The notes under the pieces: generated by a model
Databases searched by the model: none
Told to the model about the DNA's origin: nothing
Seen by the model: the letters and a program-made list of their open reading frames with translations, nothing else
NCBI RefSeq assembly: GCF_022829635.1
Contig: NZ_JAKSYO010000094.1
Span: forward strand, 37,260 to 101,259
Direction of reading: 5' to 3'
From: Methylobacterium sp. E-066
Lineage (GTDB): Bacteria; Pseudomonadota; Alphaproteobacteria; Rhizobiales; Beijerinckiaceae
Length of the DNA: 64,000 nucleotides
In this document: piece by piece, positions 35,123 through 44,597 of the stretch
Layout: every line of letters begins with the position of its first letter
How positions within the stretch are numbered: the stretch's first letter is position 1
Made by a program: the position numbers and the translations under genes

Positions 35123-35347
35123 ATGACCCTGCGACCCTTCCTGATCGCCACCCTGGCGTCCCTGCCGATGATCGGCTCCGCTCTGGCGGACGAGGCCCTC
35201 ACCCTGACACCGCCGCTCTACCGCGAGCAGGCCCGCGCGACCTCCGCTCAGCGTCCCGCAACGGAACTGGCGACCACGCCGCGCCTCGTCCCGGCGGTCC
35301 CGACCGCGATCCGCGTCGTCACCGCGACCGCACTGCCGACCCGCTGA
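35123..35347 (+). CDS. Small exported hypothetical protein
   Basis: 74 residues (MTLRPFLIATLASLPMIGSALADE...) with a Sec signal peptide and likely cleavage after SALA. The mature part of about 50 residues is rich in Thr, Ala, Pro and Arg with no fold recognised. GAGAGG stands about 10 bases upstream. It lies alone between divergent and convergent neighbours. Function unknown. Confidence 0.55.
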   Translation: MTLRPFLIATLASLPMIGSALADEALTLTPPLYREQARATSAQRPATELATTPRLVPAVPTAIRVVTATALPTR

Positions 35348-35437
35348 GGTGGCCGGCCCCTATCGAAGGCGCATCCCGGACCTCACGCCGGGATGCGCCT
35401 TCGCATGGAGATCGACGCAGACCAGCCGGGGCGGCGA

Positions 35438-36166
35438 TTACTGGACGAGATAAGCCGGATCGAACTGTGCCAAGTGCTTCAGGCGCGTGCGGTCGATGAT
35501 CGTCAGCTGGCCGGCCTTGAGGTGGATCAGCCCTTCGGCGCGCAGATGCATGAGCACGCGGTTCACGTGCACGGAGGTCAGGCCCAGCGCATCTGCCAGG
35601 TCGTGTTGGGTGATGCGCAATTTGCAGCTGTCTTCGGTCGCCTGTCCGACCTCGGCGAGCCGCCAGCGCAATTCGCAGAACAGATGCGCCGTGCGCTCGA
35701 TTCCGTCTCGACGGCCGAGGCTGACGATCCACTCGCGGGCGATGGCCTCGTCGCGGCGCAGGCGGCGCTGCAGGGATGTCGCGAGGGCCGGATCGTGTGG
35801 CGCCGTGAACCGCGACAGCGGGATTTCGCCGAGCGTGCAGCGGGTCAGCGTACTGACGGCATAGCTGGAGCGCCCCGCCAGGATCGCTTCCAGGTCGCAG
35901 ATGTCGCCGGGAACCAGGATGGCGGTGATCTGGCGACGGCCATCCTGCAGCATGCGGTAGCGGCAGGTATGGCCGGCCAGCAGCAGGTGAGCGACGTTTG
36001 GCGTGGCCCCGGGAACCAGAATCTCGTTCTGCTTCGGAACCGTGCGTTCCCGCAGTGAAAAGCCGAGTTCGTTCGTCAGGCTCCGGGGATGGGTCGCGTA
36101 GGCCGCCATCTCGGCCGGCCGAGCAGTGAGCATCCGTGCGTTCCAGTCCATCTGCGGTTCATGCAC
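35438..36166 (-). CDS. Crp/Fnr-family transcription regulator (first)
   Basis: 242 residues: cyclic-nucleotide-binding-like domain (residues 30-150, e.g. LLLAGHTCRYRMLQDGRRQITAILVPGDICDLEAILAG) and a Crp-type helix-turn-helix (ITQHDLADALGLTSVHVNRVLMHLRAEGLI). No Fnr-type cysteine cluster is seen in the N-terminus, so an oxygen-sensing Fe-S version is unlikely. Rhizobiales have many such proteins. It is divergent from another Crp/Fnr gene at 36393. Confidence 0.88.
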   Translation of the reverse strand: MHEPQMDWNARMLTARPAEMAAYATHPRSLTNELGFSLRERTVPKQNEILVPGATPNVAHLLLAGHTCRYRMLQDGRRQITAILVPGDICDLEAILAGRSSYAVSTLTRCTLGEIPLSRFTAPHDPALATSLQRRLRRDEAIAREWIVSLGRRDGIERTAHLFCELRWRLAEVGQATEDSCKLRITQHDLADALGLTSVHVNRVLMHLRAEGLIHLKAGQLTIIDRTRLKHLAQFDPAYLVQ

Positions 36167-36392
36167 CGAGTATCGGCTCAGTAAGGATCGACTGATCTAT
36201 GAAGACAAAGCCTCCAGATGGATTTGGACCAGATTTCGATAGAGATATGTTTCTTGTGTCCGAAATCGTACCCTTATCATGGCGCTGTTTTTCTGTGTAA
36301 AATAGTACTATAGCTGTGTGATTGTCCGTCGGAATTATCGGGCGCGGACGACTGGGAGGGCGCGTACTCTTGCCCTGATTGGGAGCAGAGCC

Positions 36393-37103
36393 ATGCTTCA
36401 GCTTCAGCAATCCGACAGTCGCAACCGCCTGCTCGGCGCCCTGGCGCCGGGGGACTTCACCCGTCTGGCCCCGGCTCTCGAGCGCTGGCCGCTCCACCTC
36501 CACGACACCCTGATCCGCGCCCATGAGCCGCTGTCGCACGCCTATTTCGTCGAGACCGGCCTGGTCTCGCTCGTGGCGGCCACCGAGGGCGGCCGGATCG
36601 AGATCGGCCTGGTCGGCCAGGAGGGGTTGGCTGGCGTGCCGCTCGTGCTCGGGACCGATCGCGGTCCCGTCCTGGGGATCGTGCAGGGCGGGGGCGAGGC
36701 TCTGCGCATTCCGGCTTCCGCCTTGCGCGAGGCGCTGCAAGCGAGCCCGGGATTGCGGGGCGTTCTGGGCCGCTACGTTCTGAGCCTGATGATCCAGATG
36801 GGCTATACGGTCTACGCGAGCGCCGAATTGAACGTCGAGGCGCGGCTCGCCCGCTGGATCCTGATGACCCATGACCGGCTGAACGCCGAAGCGATGCCGC
36901 TCACCCACGAATTCATGGCGATGATGCTGGGCGTGCGCCGTACCGGCGTGACCGCCGCCCTGTATGTCCCGACCGGTGCCGGCATGGTCCGGGCGAGCGA
37001 GGGGCGCATCACCGTGCTCGACCGCGACAGGCTGAAGGATCTGGCCGGCGACACCTACGGGCCGGCGGAGGGCGAGTACGAGCGCCTGCTGGCGGAAGCC
37101 TGA
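36393..37103 (+). CDS. Crp/Fnr-family transcription regulator (second)
   Basis: 236 residues from ATG 36393 (MLQLQQSDSRNRLLGALAPGDF; GGGAG about 8 bases upstream). The effector domain shows HAYFVETGLVSLVAATEGGRIEIGLVGQEGLAGVPLVLG. The C-terminal helix-turn-helix includes THEFMAMMLGVRRTGVTAALY. Like its divergent neighbour it lacks Fe-S cysteines. The recognition helix differs from the neighbour, so distinct targets are likely. The 226-base gap between them is AT-rich and must contain both promoters. Confidence 0.88.
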   Translation: MLQLQQSDSRNRLLGALAPGDFTRLAPALERWPLHLHDTLIRAHEPLSHAYFVETGLVSLVAATEGGRIEIGLVGQEGLAGVPLVLGTDRGPVLGIVQGGGEALRIPASALREALQASPGLRGVLGRYVLSLMIQMGYTVYASAELNVEARLARWILMTHDRLNAEAMPLTHEFMAMMLGVRRTGVTAALYVPTGAGMVRASEGRITVLDRDRLKDLAGDTYGPAEGEYERLLAEA

Positions 37104-37543
37104 GCGGAATCCGAGGACGCACGCGGCCGGTTCTTGTGTCGAGCCCGTGCGGCCGATCCTGATCCGCGGCCCGGCCTTCGGATGCCAGGGGCTCAAAATT
37201 TGGGCGCCCTCTCGGATCTGCCGAGCCGCTTCCCCACCGGGATCGAAAGCCGCGCCGCGACGAAGCAGATCCCTGCGGCGCTCATCCTGCGCGACGATCC
37301 GCCAGCGTATGCCGCGACCGGCGCTGGATTTCGGCAGCGAGGCACTGGCTACGACCGAGCGCCGACAGATCCAGGACCGTCCGATGCGCCTTCTCCAACG
37401 AGCCCGGGCCGGCCGAAGGACAGGACTATAAAGCTACACGCGGGTGGGGCCTGCCGGACACTGTCAATCCCCGACACGGTGCCTGCAGTGCCTAATCTAT
37501 ATACATCGAAAATAGTAGCTTGAATTCTGAGCCCATACCAATC
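37104..37543. other. Gap without a convincing gene
   Basis: Between the second Crp/Fnr gene and the GH16 promoter I see no supported gene; the 129-codon plus frame at 37134-37523 is compositionally poor and has no ribosome site. The right part (37490-37600) is clearly AT-rich compared with flanking DNA. Confidence 0.4.
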
Positions 37544-37573
37544 TTGACAGCAGCGCAACCACGTACGTATTGT
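37544..37573 (+). promoter_or_regulatory. Likely promoter of the GH16 gene
   Basis: TTGACA (37544-37549), 18-base spacer, TATTGT (37568-37573), about 135 bases before the GH16 start. The long AT-rich leader may bind regulators. Confidence 0.5.
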
Positions 37574-37707
37574 TTCCACAGTGTTAAATATAGGAAAACA
37601 TAGCTGAGCCGGTTGCCCGTCGTCTCGGGGACCTGACGCCACGTAGGCAAGCTTTCTTGTGCTGCGATCGAAGAATCGCGCCTTGCTGCAAGTCTGGGGA
37701 AACATTC

Positions 37708-39945
37708 ATGGTCGATCTGACCGGCTACAAGCTGACCTTCGACGACGAATTCAACACGCGCAGCATTTCACAAACCGGAGCAGGCACCACCTGGGCGGAT
37801 ATCCGCGCGCAGGACCGCGGCGATGCGAACGCCGATGTCGGCTTCGGTCACTCGTCCTTCGTGGACAAGGGCTCGGGCTATGACCCGTTCCAGGTTCAGA
37901 ACGGCGCCCTGTCGATCACCGCGGTGCCGGACAGGACGCCGTCGGGCGTTCCCGGAAGCTGGGAATCCGGCCTGCTGACCACCCAGGGCAACTTCTCCCA
38001 GACCTACGGGTATTTCGAGGTCCGGGCCGACTTCTCCGAGCAGGTCGGCGCCTGGGATGCGTTCTGGCTGTTGCCCAACCAGCAGACGCCGGATCCGCAC
38101 AATGCGGGTCAGCACCAAGAACTCGACGTCGTCGAGCGGTACGGCGGTGGGCCGAAGACCGTCTACAGCACGATCCACACCACGGACCAGACGCCGAATA
38201 TTCCCTGGCAGCAGAATCGCCAGGTCACCAGCGAGATGCCGAACGAGAACGGCTATCACACCTACGGCATGGACTGGCAGGCCGACCGGCTCAGCTTCTA
38301 CGTCGACGGTCAGCTGGCCGGCTCGCAGGCCACCCCCTCGGATCTGCACAGCCCGATGTACATGCTGGTCAACCTGGCTACGCAGGGTTCGGGCGGCAAC
38401 AACGCCGACAGCGCCGGTGTGCCGATCACGTCCAAAATCGACTACGTCCGCGCCTATTCGAAGGATCCGACGGCCGTCGCCGTCAAGCAGGATGCCGTAT
38501 CGAGCCCGGACGGCAAGGATCCGGGTTTGTACGGCGCCACCCCCGCGGTGGCCGCATCGACAAGTACGACCACCACGGCCAGCGCCACGACCACGAGTGC
38601 GGCCCCTTCGAGCAACACGACGGGTGCGGCGAGTTCGACACCGTCGACCACGTCGTCCCAGGGCGCGAGCAGCCCGGCCACCGGTTCTGCGACGACAACC
38701 GGCGTGACGACCAAGCCGGCGACCGGTTCGACGACTGGCAACACCTCGGGGGCAAGCAGCTCGACCGCCGGCACGACGACCACGACCCCGAGCTCCACCG
38801 TCTCGACCGCTCCGGCCAGCGCCGCTCCCAGCGTGACCGGCGCGACGAATTCGGCGATCGGCAGCACGACGTCGGCTACGCCCCCTGCGGCGGCCGCCAG
38901 CGCGACACCCCAGGCGGCAGCCCCGTCGACGGGGTCTGCCGGCACGACAAGCCCAACCGCAAGCGCCACCGTATCGCCTAATTCGGCAAGCGCCGCTCCC
39001 AGTGCGACTGGCACTGCCCCGAGCTCGACCAGCACGACGAATGCAGCGAGCGGCACCGCATCGGTCGGGACGCGCCCGGTCACGGCCAGCGCGACGTCCA
39101 ACGCGGCTGCGATCCCGGCCACGAGTTCCGCCGTCCCGGCCGCGCAGGCCAGTGCCCCCGCGAGCTCGACCGGCACGGTGAGTCCGACCGCGTCCAACGT
39201 GGCAAATCCTTCGTCCACCGGCTCGACGAATACGGTCGCCGCGCCCACGCCCGCGAATGGCATGGCCAATACACCAGCCGCAGGATCGAATGCCGCGGGC
39301 GCTCCTGCCCTCACACCCGGCTCTTCCGGCACGGCGGCCCCGACCATCCCTGGTTCTGCATCTGCAGGCAGTGCCTCCGCCGTCACGACCGCGCCCGCTA
39401 ACGCGGTCCCTGCCACGGCGCCCAGCCCCACGAGCCCGGCTCCGACGGGCACGAACGGTGCGGCAACCAGCGCAACCGGCAGCATCCCGACTACCCCGGC
39501 CGCGAGCATCAGTCCGACCAACGCGCCGACAAGCCCGGTCCAGCCGGCGGCTGCCACCGTCCCGACCAGCCCAACGGCAGTCGCGACCAACGGCACCGCC
39601 AGCACGGCACAGCCGGCGCTCGCCGGCGCGACGCGTTCGCCCACCGTCAGCCCGAGCCCACAAGCGCCGACCGGCAATGCGCCTGTCTCGTCCCCCGCTA
39701 CCCCGAGCCCGGTCAGCCCGACGAGTTCGTCTCCGCCCGCGACTGCGAGCGGGACAAGCACGCAGGGCTCAGCCGGGACTCCGCCGGTGAGCAAGGCCGC
39801 CAACTATCAGACGTTCTCCATTCCCGAGAGCCAGCGAAAGGCTGCGATCGCCGTGATGGAGAAGTTCACCCATGCCGAACCCAGTCACGCCGCGTCGACC
39901 AGTTGGTTCGCCAAGCTTTCCAATGTGCTGATGCATCTCTGGTAG
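37708..39945 (+). CDS. GH16 glycoside hydrolase with very long low-complexity linker
   Basis: 745 residues from ATG 37708 (MVDLTGYKLTFDDEFNTRSIS; GGGGA 8 bases upstream). Residues 1-255 are a family-16 beta-jelly-roll with catalytic E138-L-D140-V-V-E143 (nucleophile, assisting Asp and acid/base) and WxxxxNL-type NLATQ near the end. It probably cleaves a beta-glucan or acidic exopolysaccharide. Residues of about 262-690 are almost only Ala, Ser, Thr, Pro, Gly and Val, a mucin-like linker. The last 55 residues (SIPESQRKAAIAVMEKFTH...) are a separate helical tail. There is no Sec signal peptide; export may use a type I system, as for other rhizobial GH16 enzymes. Confidence 0.9.
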   Translation: MVDLTGYKLTFDDEFNTRSISQTGAGTTWADIRAQDRGDANADVGFGHSSFVDKGSGYDPFQVQNGALSITAVPDRTPSGVPGSWESGLLTTQGNFSQTYGYFEVRADFSEQVGAWDAFWLLPNQQTPDPHNAGQHQELDVVERYGGGPKTVYSTIHTTDQTPNIPWQQNRQVTSEMPNENGYHTYGMDWQADRLSFYVDGQLAGSQATPSDLHSPMYMLVNLATQGSGGNNADSAGVPITSKIDYVRAYSKDPTAVAVKQDAVSSPDGKDPGLYGATPAVAASTSTTTTASATTTSAAPSSNTTGAASSTPSTTSSQGASSPATGSATTTGVTTKPATGSTTGNTSGASSSTAGTTTTTPSSTVSTAPASAAPSVTGATNSAIGSTTSATPPAAAASATPQAAAPSTGSAGTTSPTASATVSPNSASAAPSATGTAPSSTSTTNAASGTASVGTRPVTASATSNAAAIPATSSAVPAAQASAPASSTGTVSPTASNVANPSSTGSTNTVAAPTPANGMANTPAAGSNAAGAPALTPGSSGTAAPTIPGSASAGSASAVTTAPANAVPATAPSPTSPAPTGTNGAATSATGSIPTTPAASISPTNAPTSPVQPAAATVPTSPTAVATNGTASTAQPALAGATRSPTVSPSPQAPTGNAPVSSPATPSPVSPTSSSPPATASGTSTQGSAGTPPVSKAANYQTFSIPESQRKAAIAVMEKFTHAEPSHAASTSWFAKLSNVLMHLW

Positions 39946-39973
39946 GCGCCGGGCGCGTTCGGCCAAAAACTCG

Positions 39974-40010
39974 GAGCTCCGCCCGGTCGCGACGCGATCG
40001 GGCGGAGCTC
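39974..40010 (+). terminator. Hairpin downstream of the GH16 gene
   Basis: GAGCTCCGCCCG (39974-39985) pairs perfectly with CGGGCGGAGCTC (39999-40010), and five further inner pairs leave a three-base loop. No T tract follows, so it is at best a weak or Rho-assisted terminator. It overlaps the end of an IS3-type fragment on the other strand. Confidence 0.5.
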
Positions 40011-40094
40011 GGGCATCAGGAAGCCGACCGCCGAGTGGATGGGCTGCCGCTTGTCGTAGCCTTCGAGGTGGATGAACAGATGGCGTCGGGCCTC
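40011..40094 (-). pseudogene. IS3-family OrfB C-terminal remnant
   Basis: On the minus strand this reads EARRHLFIHLEGYDKRQPIHSAVGFLMP, an evident relative of the conserved C-terminal end of IS3-family transposase OrfB (normally Y-I-E-x-Y-N-x-x-R-x-H-S-A-L-G-Y). Only about 28 codons survive, and no matching N-terminal part lies upstream. It is a decayed fragment beside the other IS3 remnant at 40206. Confidence 0.6.
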
Positions 40095-40267
40095 GCCCCG
40101 GGGTGCCCTTCGTCCCCGACGGGGGATTTCGACCTCACCGCAGCAATTGGCCGTGACTCGCCCACAGAGCCATCGCCCTGCATCTGAACTCGGTGATGAA
40201 CGCCCTGATCCTCCCCCGGCTCCACGGGCACCTCTGATACGCTCCTTGCGGGCGGGGAAGGTGTTTG

Positions 40268-40596
40268 ATGGCGAAGACGAGACGGGAGTTCACGCCCGAG
40301 TTCAAACGCGAGGCGGTGGCCCTGCTGGAAAGCAGCGGGCGACCACAGATGCAGATCGCGGCCGAACTTGGGATCCAACCCTCCATGCTGAGGCGGTGGC
40401 GCACGGCGCTGATGGGAGGCTCTTCACCACCACCACGGGCAGCAGCATCACCAGGAGCCGCGGCTGCGAGCCCGTTGGCTTCCCCCTCCGACCAAGCCGC
40501 CGAGATCGCTCGTCTGCGGCGTGAACTCGATCGGACGCGCATGGAGCGCGACGTCCTAAAAAAGCGATCGGCATTTTTGCGGAGATGCCCAAGTGA
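40268..40596 (+). pseudogene. IS3-family OrfA (frameshifted)
   Basis: From ATG 40268 (MAKTRREFTPEFKREAVALLE...) the product shows the HTH and leucine zipper of IS3 OrfA (MQIAAELGIQPSMLRRWR; LRRELDRTRMERDVLKK). After A6G at 40558-40564 the frame is wrong; reading one base back restores AIGIFAEMPK and the TGA that overlaps the orfB start. This is either the normal slippery A-AAA-AAG site or one lost base in a longer A run. With orfB cut short, it is inactive in any case. Confidence 0.75.
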
Positions 40597-40781
40597 CGTT
40601 CGCTTTCATCGAGCAGCATGCGAGCACCTGGCCGGTGCGTCTCATGTGCCGCGTGCTCGAAGTCTCTCACAATGGCTACTACGACTGGCGATCCCGTCCC
40701 GAGAGTGCCCGGTCGGCGTCCAACCGTCGCCGTCTCGACCACGTCCGGACGTCTGAGCAAGCGGAACGGAACGCGAGCTAA
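40593..40781 (+). pseudogene. IS3-family OrfB N-terminal fragment
   Basis: GTG at 40593 opens MTFAFIEQHASTWPVRLMCRVLEVSHNGYYDWRSRP, typical of the OrfB N-terminus. After about 50 codons it jumps to a short end and TAA; the DDE catalytic core is absent. A transposase made from it would be dead. Confidence 0.8.
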
Positions 40782-40933
40782 ACCTCCTGTCCGTGAAGTC
40801 GGGGGAGGATCAAACACAGTGTCAACGGCCTGCCCCTGTGGACAAGCGCGTGCAACAGCGCTGCGTACAATCGGCCGTGCCGCGGGAGCGGCTGCGAGCC
40901 GATTGCCATCAGATCAATGACTTAACGGAAGCT

Positions 40934-41008
<75 letters not shown>

Positions 41009-41022
41009 CCGTGGGCCGGGGC

Positions 41023-41051
41023 TGTCTAGACGGGCTGCCCCGGCCTGGCAA
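41023..41051 (-). promoter_or_regulatory. Promoter of tRNA-Gln
   Basis: On the minus strand: TTGCCA (41051-41046), 17-base spacer, TAGACA (41028-41023), 15 bases before the tRNA 5' end. Same class as the other two tRNA promoters here. Confidence 0.55.
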
Positions 41052-41138
41052 GCGGTCGATGGGGCTCGAACGACACCGTTTAAGCCGATGGCGCGCGGGT
41101 GTGGGCGGCTTGCGCCTGTCCCCGCGCGCCGGGGCGTG

Positions 41139-42716
41139 TCAGCGGCGTTCGAGGGCGCCGTCGATCCGGCGCGGCAGGCCGAGGGGGTTGGCTTCCTGGA
41201 GGGCGGCGGGCAGCAGGGCGTCGGGGAGGTCCTGGTAGCTCACCGGCCGCAGGAACCGGTCGATCGCGAGGCTGCCCACGGAGGTCGTGCGGCCGTCCGA
41301 GGTCGCCGGGTATGGGCCGCCATGGACCATGGCGTGGGCCACCTCGACCCCGGTGCCGAAGCCGTCGACCAGGATGCGCCCGACCCGGCGCTCCAGCAGC
41401 GGCAGCAGCTCCCGCACCGCCGCGTGGTCCTCGGGCGTGATGTGCAGGGAGGCGGTGAGCTGGCCTTCGAGATGCTCCAGCACCTTGCGGACCGCCGCGA
41501 GGTCGGGGCAGCGCACCACCAGGGCGGCGGCGCCGAACATCTCCTCCTGCAACTCAGGCTCCGACAGGAAGGCGTCCGAATCGGTGGCGAACAGGGCCGC
41601 CCGGCCCTGGGTGGCGGAGCCTTCGGGGCCTTCGGCGAGGCGCGTGACCGCGGCGTGGCTGGCCAGCCGCGCGACGCCCTCGCAATAGGCCCGGTGGATG
41701 CCCGGGGTCAGCATGGTCGCGGCCGGGCTCTCCCGCAGGGCGGCCGTGGCCGCAGCCAGGAACGAGTCGAGGCCGGGGCCGGGCACCGCCAGGATCAGGC
41801 CGGGATTGGTGCAGAACTGACCGGCGCCGAGCGTCAGCGAGGCCGCGAAGGCCCGGCCGATCGCCTCGCCCCGGGCCGCCAGGGCGCCCGGGAACAGCAG
41901 GACCGGGTTGATGCTGCTCATCTCGGCATAGACCGGGATCGGGCGGGGCCGCTTGGCCGCGATCTCGACCAGGGCGGTGCCGCCCCGGCGCGATCCGGTG
42001 AAGCCCACCGCGGCGATGCGGGGATCGGCCACCAGCCCCTGCCCGATCGACTGGCCGGCATCGAACAGCAGCGAGAACACCCCCTCCGGCAGGCCGCTCG
42101 CGGCGACCGCCTTCTGGATCGCCCGGCCGACCAGCTCGGAGGTGCCGGGATGGGCCGGGTGCGCCTTGACGATCACCGGGCAGCCGGCGGCCAGCGCCGA
42201 GGCGGTGTCGCCCCCGGCCACCGAGAAGGCGAGCGGGAAGTTGCTGGCGCCGAACACCGCCACCGGCCCGAGCGCGACGTTGCGCAGGCGCAGGTCCGGC
42301 CGGGGCAGCGGCTTGCGGTCCGGCAAGGCCGGGTCGATGCGGATCTCGAAGGCGCTGCCCTCACGCAGGACGCCGGCGAACAGGCGCAGCTGACCGACGG
42401 TGCGGCCGCGCTCGCCCTCGATCCGCGGCCGGGGCAGACCGGTCTCCTGCATGCAGCGGGTGACGAGGTCGTCGCCGATATCGAGGATGTTGGCGGCGAT
42501 CGTCTCGAGGAAGGCCGCCCGGGCCTCCGGGGTGGTCTCGCGGTAGCTGTCGAAGGCGGAATCCGCCAGGGCGCAGGCCCGGTCGAGATCGTCAAGGCTG
42601 GCGCCGGGGAAGTCGGGCTCCAGGTCTTGGCCGGTGGCCGCCTCTATGCCCCGGAACGCGGCCTGCGTGCCTCGCCGGGCCTGAGCGCCGATCAGGTTCT
42701 CACCACGCACGGTCAT
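41139..42716 (-). CDS. Aldehyde dehydrogenase, 2-oxoglutarate-semialdehyde type
   Basis: 525 residues from ATG 42716 ([26 protein letters not shown] upstream). ALDH features: [40 protein letters not shown], a nucleotide-side GFTGSRRGG, catalytic-side Glu in AEMSSINP and the catalytic Cys in AGQFCTNPG. The overall type is that of 2,5-dioxovalerate (2-oxoglutarate semialdehyde) dehydrogenase (NADP-preferring), the last step of oxidative pentose or glucarate pathways. It could also take glycolaldehyde. Same unit as the TPP gene upstream. Confidence 0.85.
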   Translation of the reverse strand: MTVRGENLIGAQARRGTQAAFRGIEAATGQDLEPDFPGASLDDLDRACALADSAFDSYRETTPEARAAFLETIAANILDIGDDLVTRCMQETGLPRPRIEGERGRTVGQLRLFAGVLREGSAFEIRIDPALPDRKPLPRPDLRLRNVALGPVAVFGASNFPLAFSVAGGDTASALAAGCPVIVKAHPAHPGTSELVGRAIQKAVAASGLPEGVFSLLFDAGQSIGQGLVADPRIAAVGFTGSRRGGTALVEIAAKRPRPIPVYAEMSSINPVLLFPGALAARGEAIGRAFAASLTLGAGQFCTNPGLILAVPGPGLDSFLAAATAALRESPAATMLTPGIHRAYCEGVARLASHAAVTRLAEGPEGSATQGRAALFATDSDAFLSEPELQEEMFGAAALVVRCPDLAAVRKVLEHLEGQLTASLHITPEDHAAVRELLPLLERRVGRILVDGFGTGVEVAHAMVHGGPYPATSDGRTTSVGSLAIDRFLRPVSYQDLPDALLPAALQEANPLGLPRRIDGALERR

Positions 42717-42775
42717 CGTCGACTCCTGTTCAGATGGGGTGCGGGGCCTCCGCACCGGGTCGGTGTTGAGGGCTG

Positions 42776-44446
42776 TCAGCCCTCGCGGGCCGCCAGGGCC
42801 TTCGCGCGGATCGCCGCGAGGGTCATGGTCGGTGTCAGGGCCTCCGGATCGACGAGGCAGTGGATCATCGCCGGAATCCCGGCGGCGAGGCTGCGCTCGA
42901 AGGCGGGGGCGAACTCCTCGGTGCGCTCCACGCGCTCGCCGTGGCCGCCGCAGGAGCGGGCCAGGGCGGCGAAGTCGGGATTGCGCAGCTCGGTCGCCGA
43001 GACGCGCCCGGGATACTCGCGTTCCTGGTGCATCCGGATCGTGCCGTACATGCCGTTGTCCAGGACGACGACCACGATGGCGATGCCGTATTGCACGGCC
43101 GTGGCGAATTCCTGCACGGTCATCATCACGTCGCCGTCGCCCGCGAGCGCCACGACGATCCGATCCGGCTGGCTGCGCTTGGCCATCACGGCGGCCGGCA
43201 GGCCGTAGCCCATCGAGCCCGAAGTCGGGGCGAGCTGCGTCCCGAAGGCGCGGAACCGGTAGTAGCGGTGGATCCAGGTGGCGAAGTTGCCGGCGCCGTT
43301 GCAGATCACCGCGTCCGCCGGCAGCCGCTCGCGCAGCCAGGCGATCGCCTGGCCGTACTGGAACGCGCCGGGCTTCGGCTCCGGCGTCTCCGACCAGGCA
43401 CGGTAGGAGGCGTGGGCCTCGGCGGCGCGGCCGGTCCGCGTTGCGTCGTAGGTCGGCAGGGCTGCGCAGAACGCCCTCGGGCTCGCCTGGATCGCCAGCG
43501 CCGGCTGGTAGACCCGGCCGAGTTCCTCCGGGTCGGGATGAACGTGGACCAGCGGCAGGCCGGGATCGGGGATGCCGAGCAGGCCGTAGGATTGCGCCGG
43601 CATCTCGGAGAGGCGGCCGCCGACCATGAGCAGCAGATCGGAGCCCTTGATCCGGGCCAGAAGATCCGGGTTCGGCCCGATCCCGAGTTCGCCCGCAAAA
43701 TTCGGGTGGTCGGCATCGAACAGGTTGGCCCGCCGGAACGAGACCGCCACCGGCACGTCGTGGCGCTCAGCCCAGGCGGCCAGGGTGGCGCGGGCGGATT
43801 CCGTCCAGCGCGCGCCGCCGAGCAGGACGACCGGCCGCTGCGCCGCGGCCAGCATCGTGCGCAGCCGCTCCACATCCTCCGGCGACGGGGCCGGCTCGGC
43901 CGGGACCACCCGCGGCGCGTCGGCCACCGCCGCGACATCGTCGAGCATGTCCTCCGGCAGGGCGATCACCACCGGCCCGGGCCGGCCCTGGAGCGCCACC
44001 CGGAAGGCCCGCGCGAGGATCTCCGGGATGCGGGCCGCGTCGTCGATCTCCACCGCCCACTTGGCGAGGCCGCCGAACATCTGCCGGTAATCGACCTCCT
44101 GGAACGCCTCGCGGCCGCGCATCGCCCGGCCGATCTGACCGACGAACAGGATCATCGGCGTCGAATCCTGGCGCGCGATATGGACCCCCGCCGAGGCGTT
44201 GGTGGCCCCGGGCCCGCGGGTTACGAAGCAGATGCCGGGACGGCCGGTGAGCTTGCCGGCGGCCTCCGCCATGATCGCGGCGCCGCCCTCCTGCCGGCAC
44301 ACGAGTACGTCGATGCCGCTGTCGCGCAGGGCATCGAGGACCGCGAGGTAGCTCTCGCCGGGGACGCAGGTCACCCGCTCGACGCCCTGGATGAGCAATT
44401 GATCGACGAGCACCTGCGCGCCGGTGCGTGGGGGCAATCCGCTCAA
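42776..44446 (-). CDS. Thiamine-diphosphate-dependent enzyme, acetolactate-synthase-like
   Basis: 556 residues from a TTG start at 44446 (GGGAG 7 bases upstream). Three TPP-enzyme domains: N-terminal pyrimidine domain with [20 protein letters not shown] and activating Glu in [13 protein letters not shown], a central domain, and a C-terminal PP domain with [29 protein letters not shown]. Known relatives include acetolactate synthase, benzoylformate decarboxylase and oxalyl-CoA decarboxylase. The true substrate is unclear; in this cluster a keto-acid decarboxylase or carboligase acting on a sugar-derived keto acid is likely. It is 59 bases from the ALDH gene. Confidence 0.85.
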   Translation of the reverse strand: MSGLPPRTGAQVLVDQLLIQGVERVTCVPGESYLAVLDALRDSGIDVLVCRQEGGAAIMAEAAGKLTGRPGICFVTRGPGATNASAGVHIARQDSTPMILFVGQIGRAMRGREAFQEVDYRQMFGGLAKWAVEIDDAARIPEILARAFRVALQGRPGPVVIALPEDMLDDVAAVADAPRVVPAEPAPSPEDVERLRTMLAAAQRPVVLLGGARWTESARATLAAWAERHDVPVAVSFRRANLFDADHPNFAGELGIGPNPDLLARIKGSDLLLMVGGRLSEMPAQSYGLLGIPDPGLPLVHVHPDPEELGRVYQPALAIQASPRAFCAALPTYDATRTGRAAEAHASYRAWSETPEPKPGAFQYGQAIAWLRERLPADAVICNGAGNFATWIHRYYRFRAFGTQLAPTSGSMGYGLPAAVMAKRSQPDRIVVALAGDGDVMMTVQEFATAVQYGIAIVVVVLDNGMYGTIRMHQEREYPGRVSATELRNPDFAALARSCGGHGERVERTEEFAPAFERSLAAGIPAMIHCLVDPEALTPTMTLAAIRAKALAAREG

Positions 44447-44548
44447 GCCGTTTCTCCCTGGCGATGACGCCGCCCGGAGGATTCTTCCCAGGGGCGGCGG
44501 GCCGATGTTTCCGGCCTCAGCCTTGCCGATGCCATGTCCTGGGATGCG

Positions 44549-44562
44549 ACTGATATGTCAGT
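44549..44562. promoter_or_regulatory. Candidate GntR/FCD operator upstream of the TPP gene
   Basis: ACTGA (44549-44553), TATG, TCAGT (44558-44562): a perfect 5-base inverted repeat of the TGA-N-TCA style bound by FCD-type GntR regulators. The half-site ACTGATAT also occurs, on the opposite strand, at 45389-45396 before the RraA gene. Confidence 0.5.
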
Positions 44563-44597
44563 CTCAAGATAGGGCCGCGGGTGGCCGGGTCAACCTG

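Larger units (their letters stand above)
40206..40812 (+). mobile_element. Internally deleted IS3-family element
   Basis: Terminal inverted repeats: TGATCCTCCCCCGGCTCCAC... at the left end (40206 on) and its near match, TGATCCTCCCCCGACTTCAC..., read inward from 40812. They agree at 22 of the first 25 positions. The 607-base interior has orfA and only the first part of orfB, whereas complete elements are about 1.2-1.3 kb. No 3-base target duplication is seen (CCC against AAC), so the element is old or rearranged. Confidence 0.85.

Noticed and set aside
37768..39803. Long antisense frames (631 and 449 codons) over the GH16 linker; one looks hydrophobic and membrane-like
   Set aside because: They arise from the complement of Ala/Thr/Ser/Pro codons in the low-complexity linker and have no ribosome sites.
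40558..40564. A6G slippery site read as active programmed frameshift
   Set aside because: It has the right phase, but orfB is truncated and the restored frame ends in the orfA-type stop, so a simple one-base loss explains it equally well; kept only as a pseudogene note.
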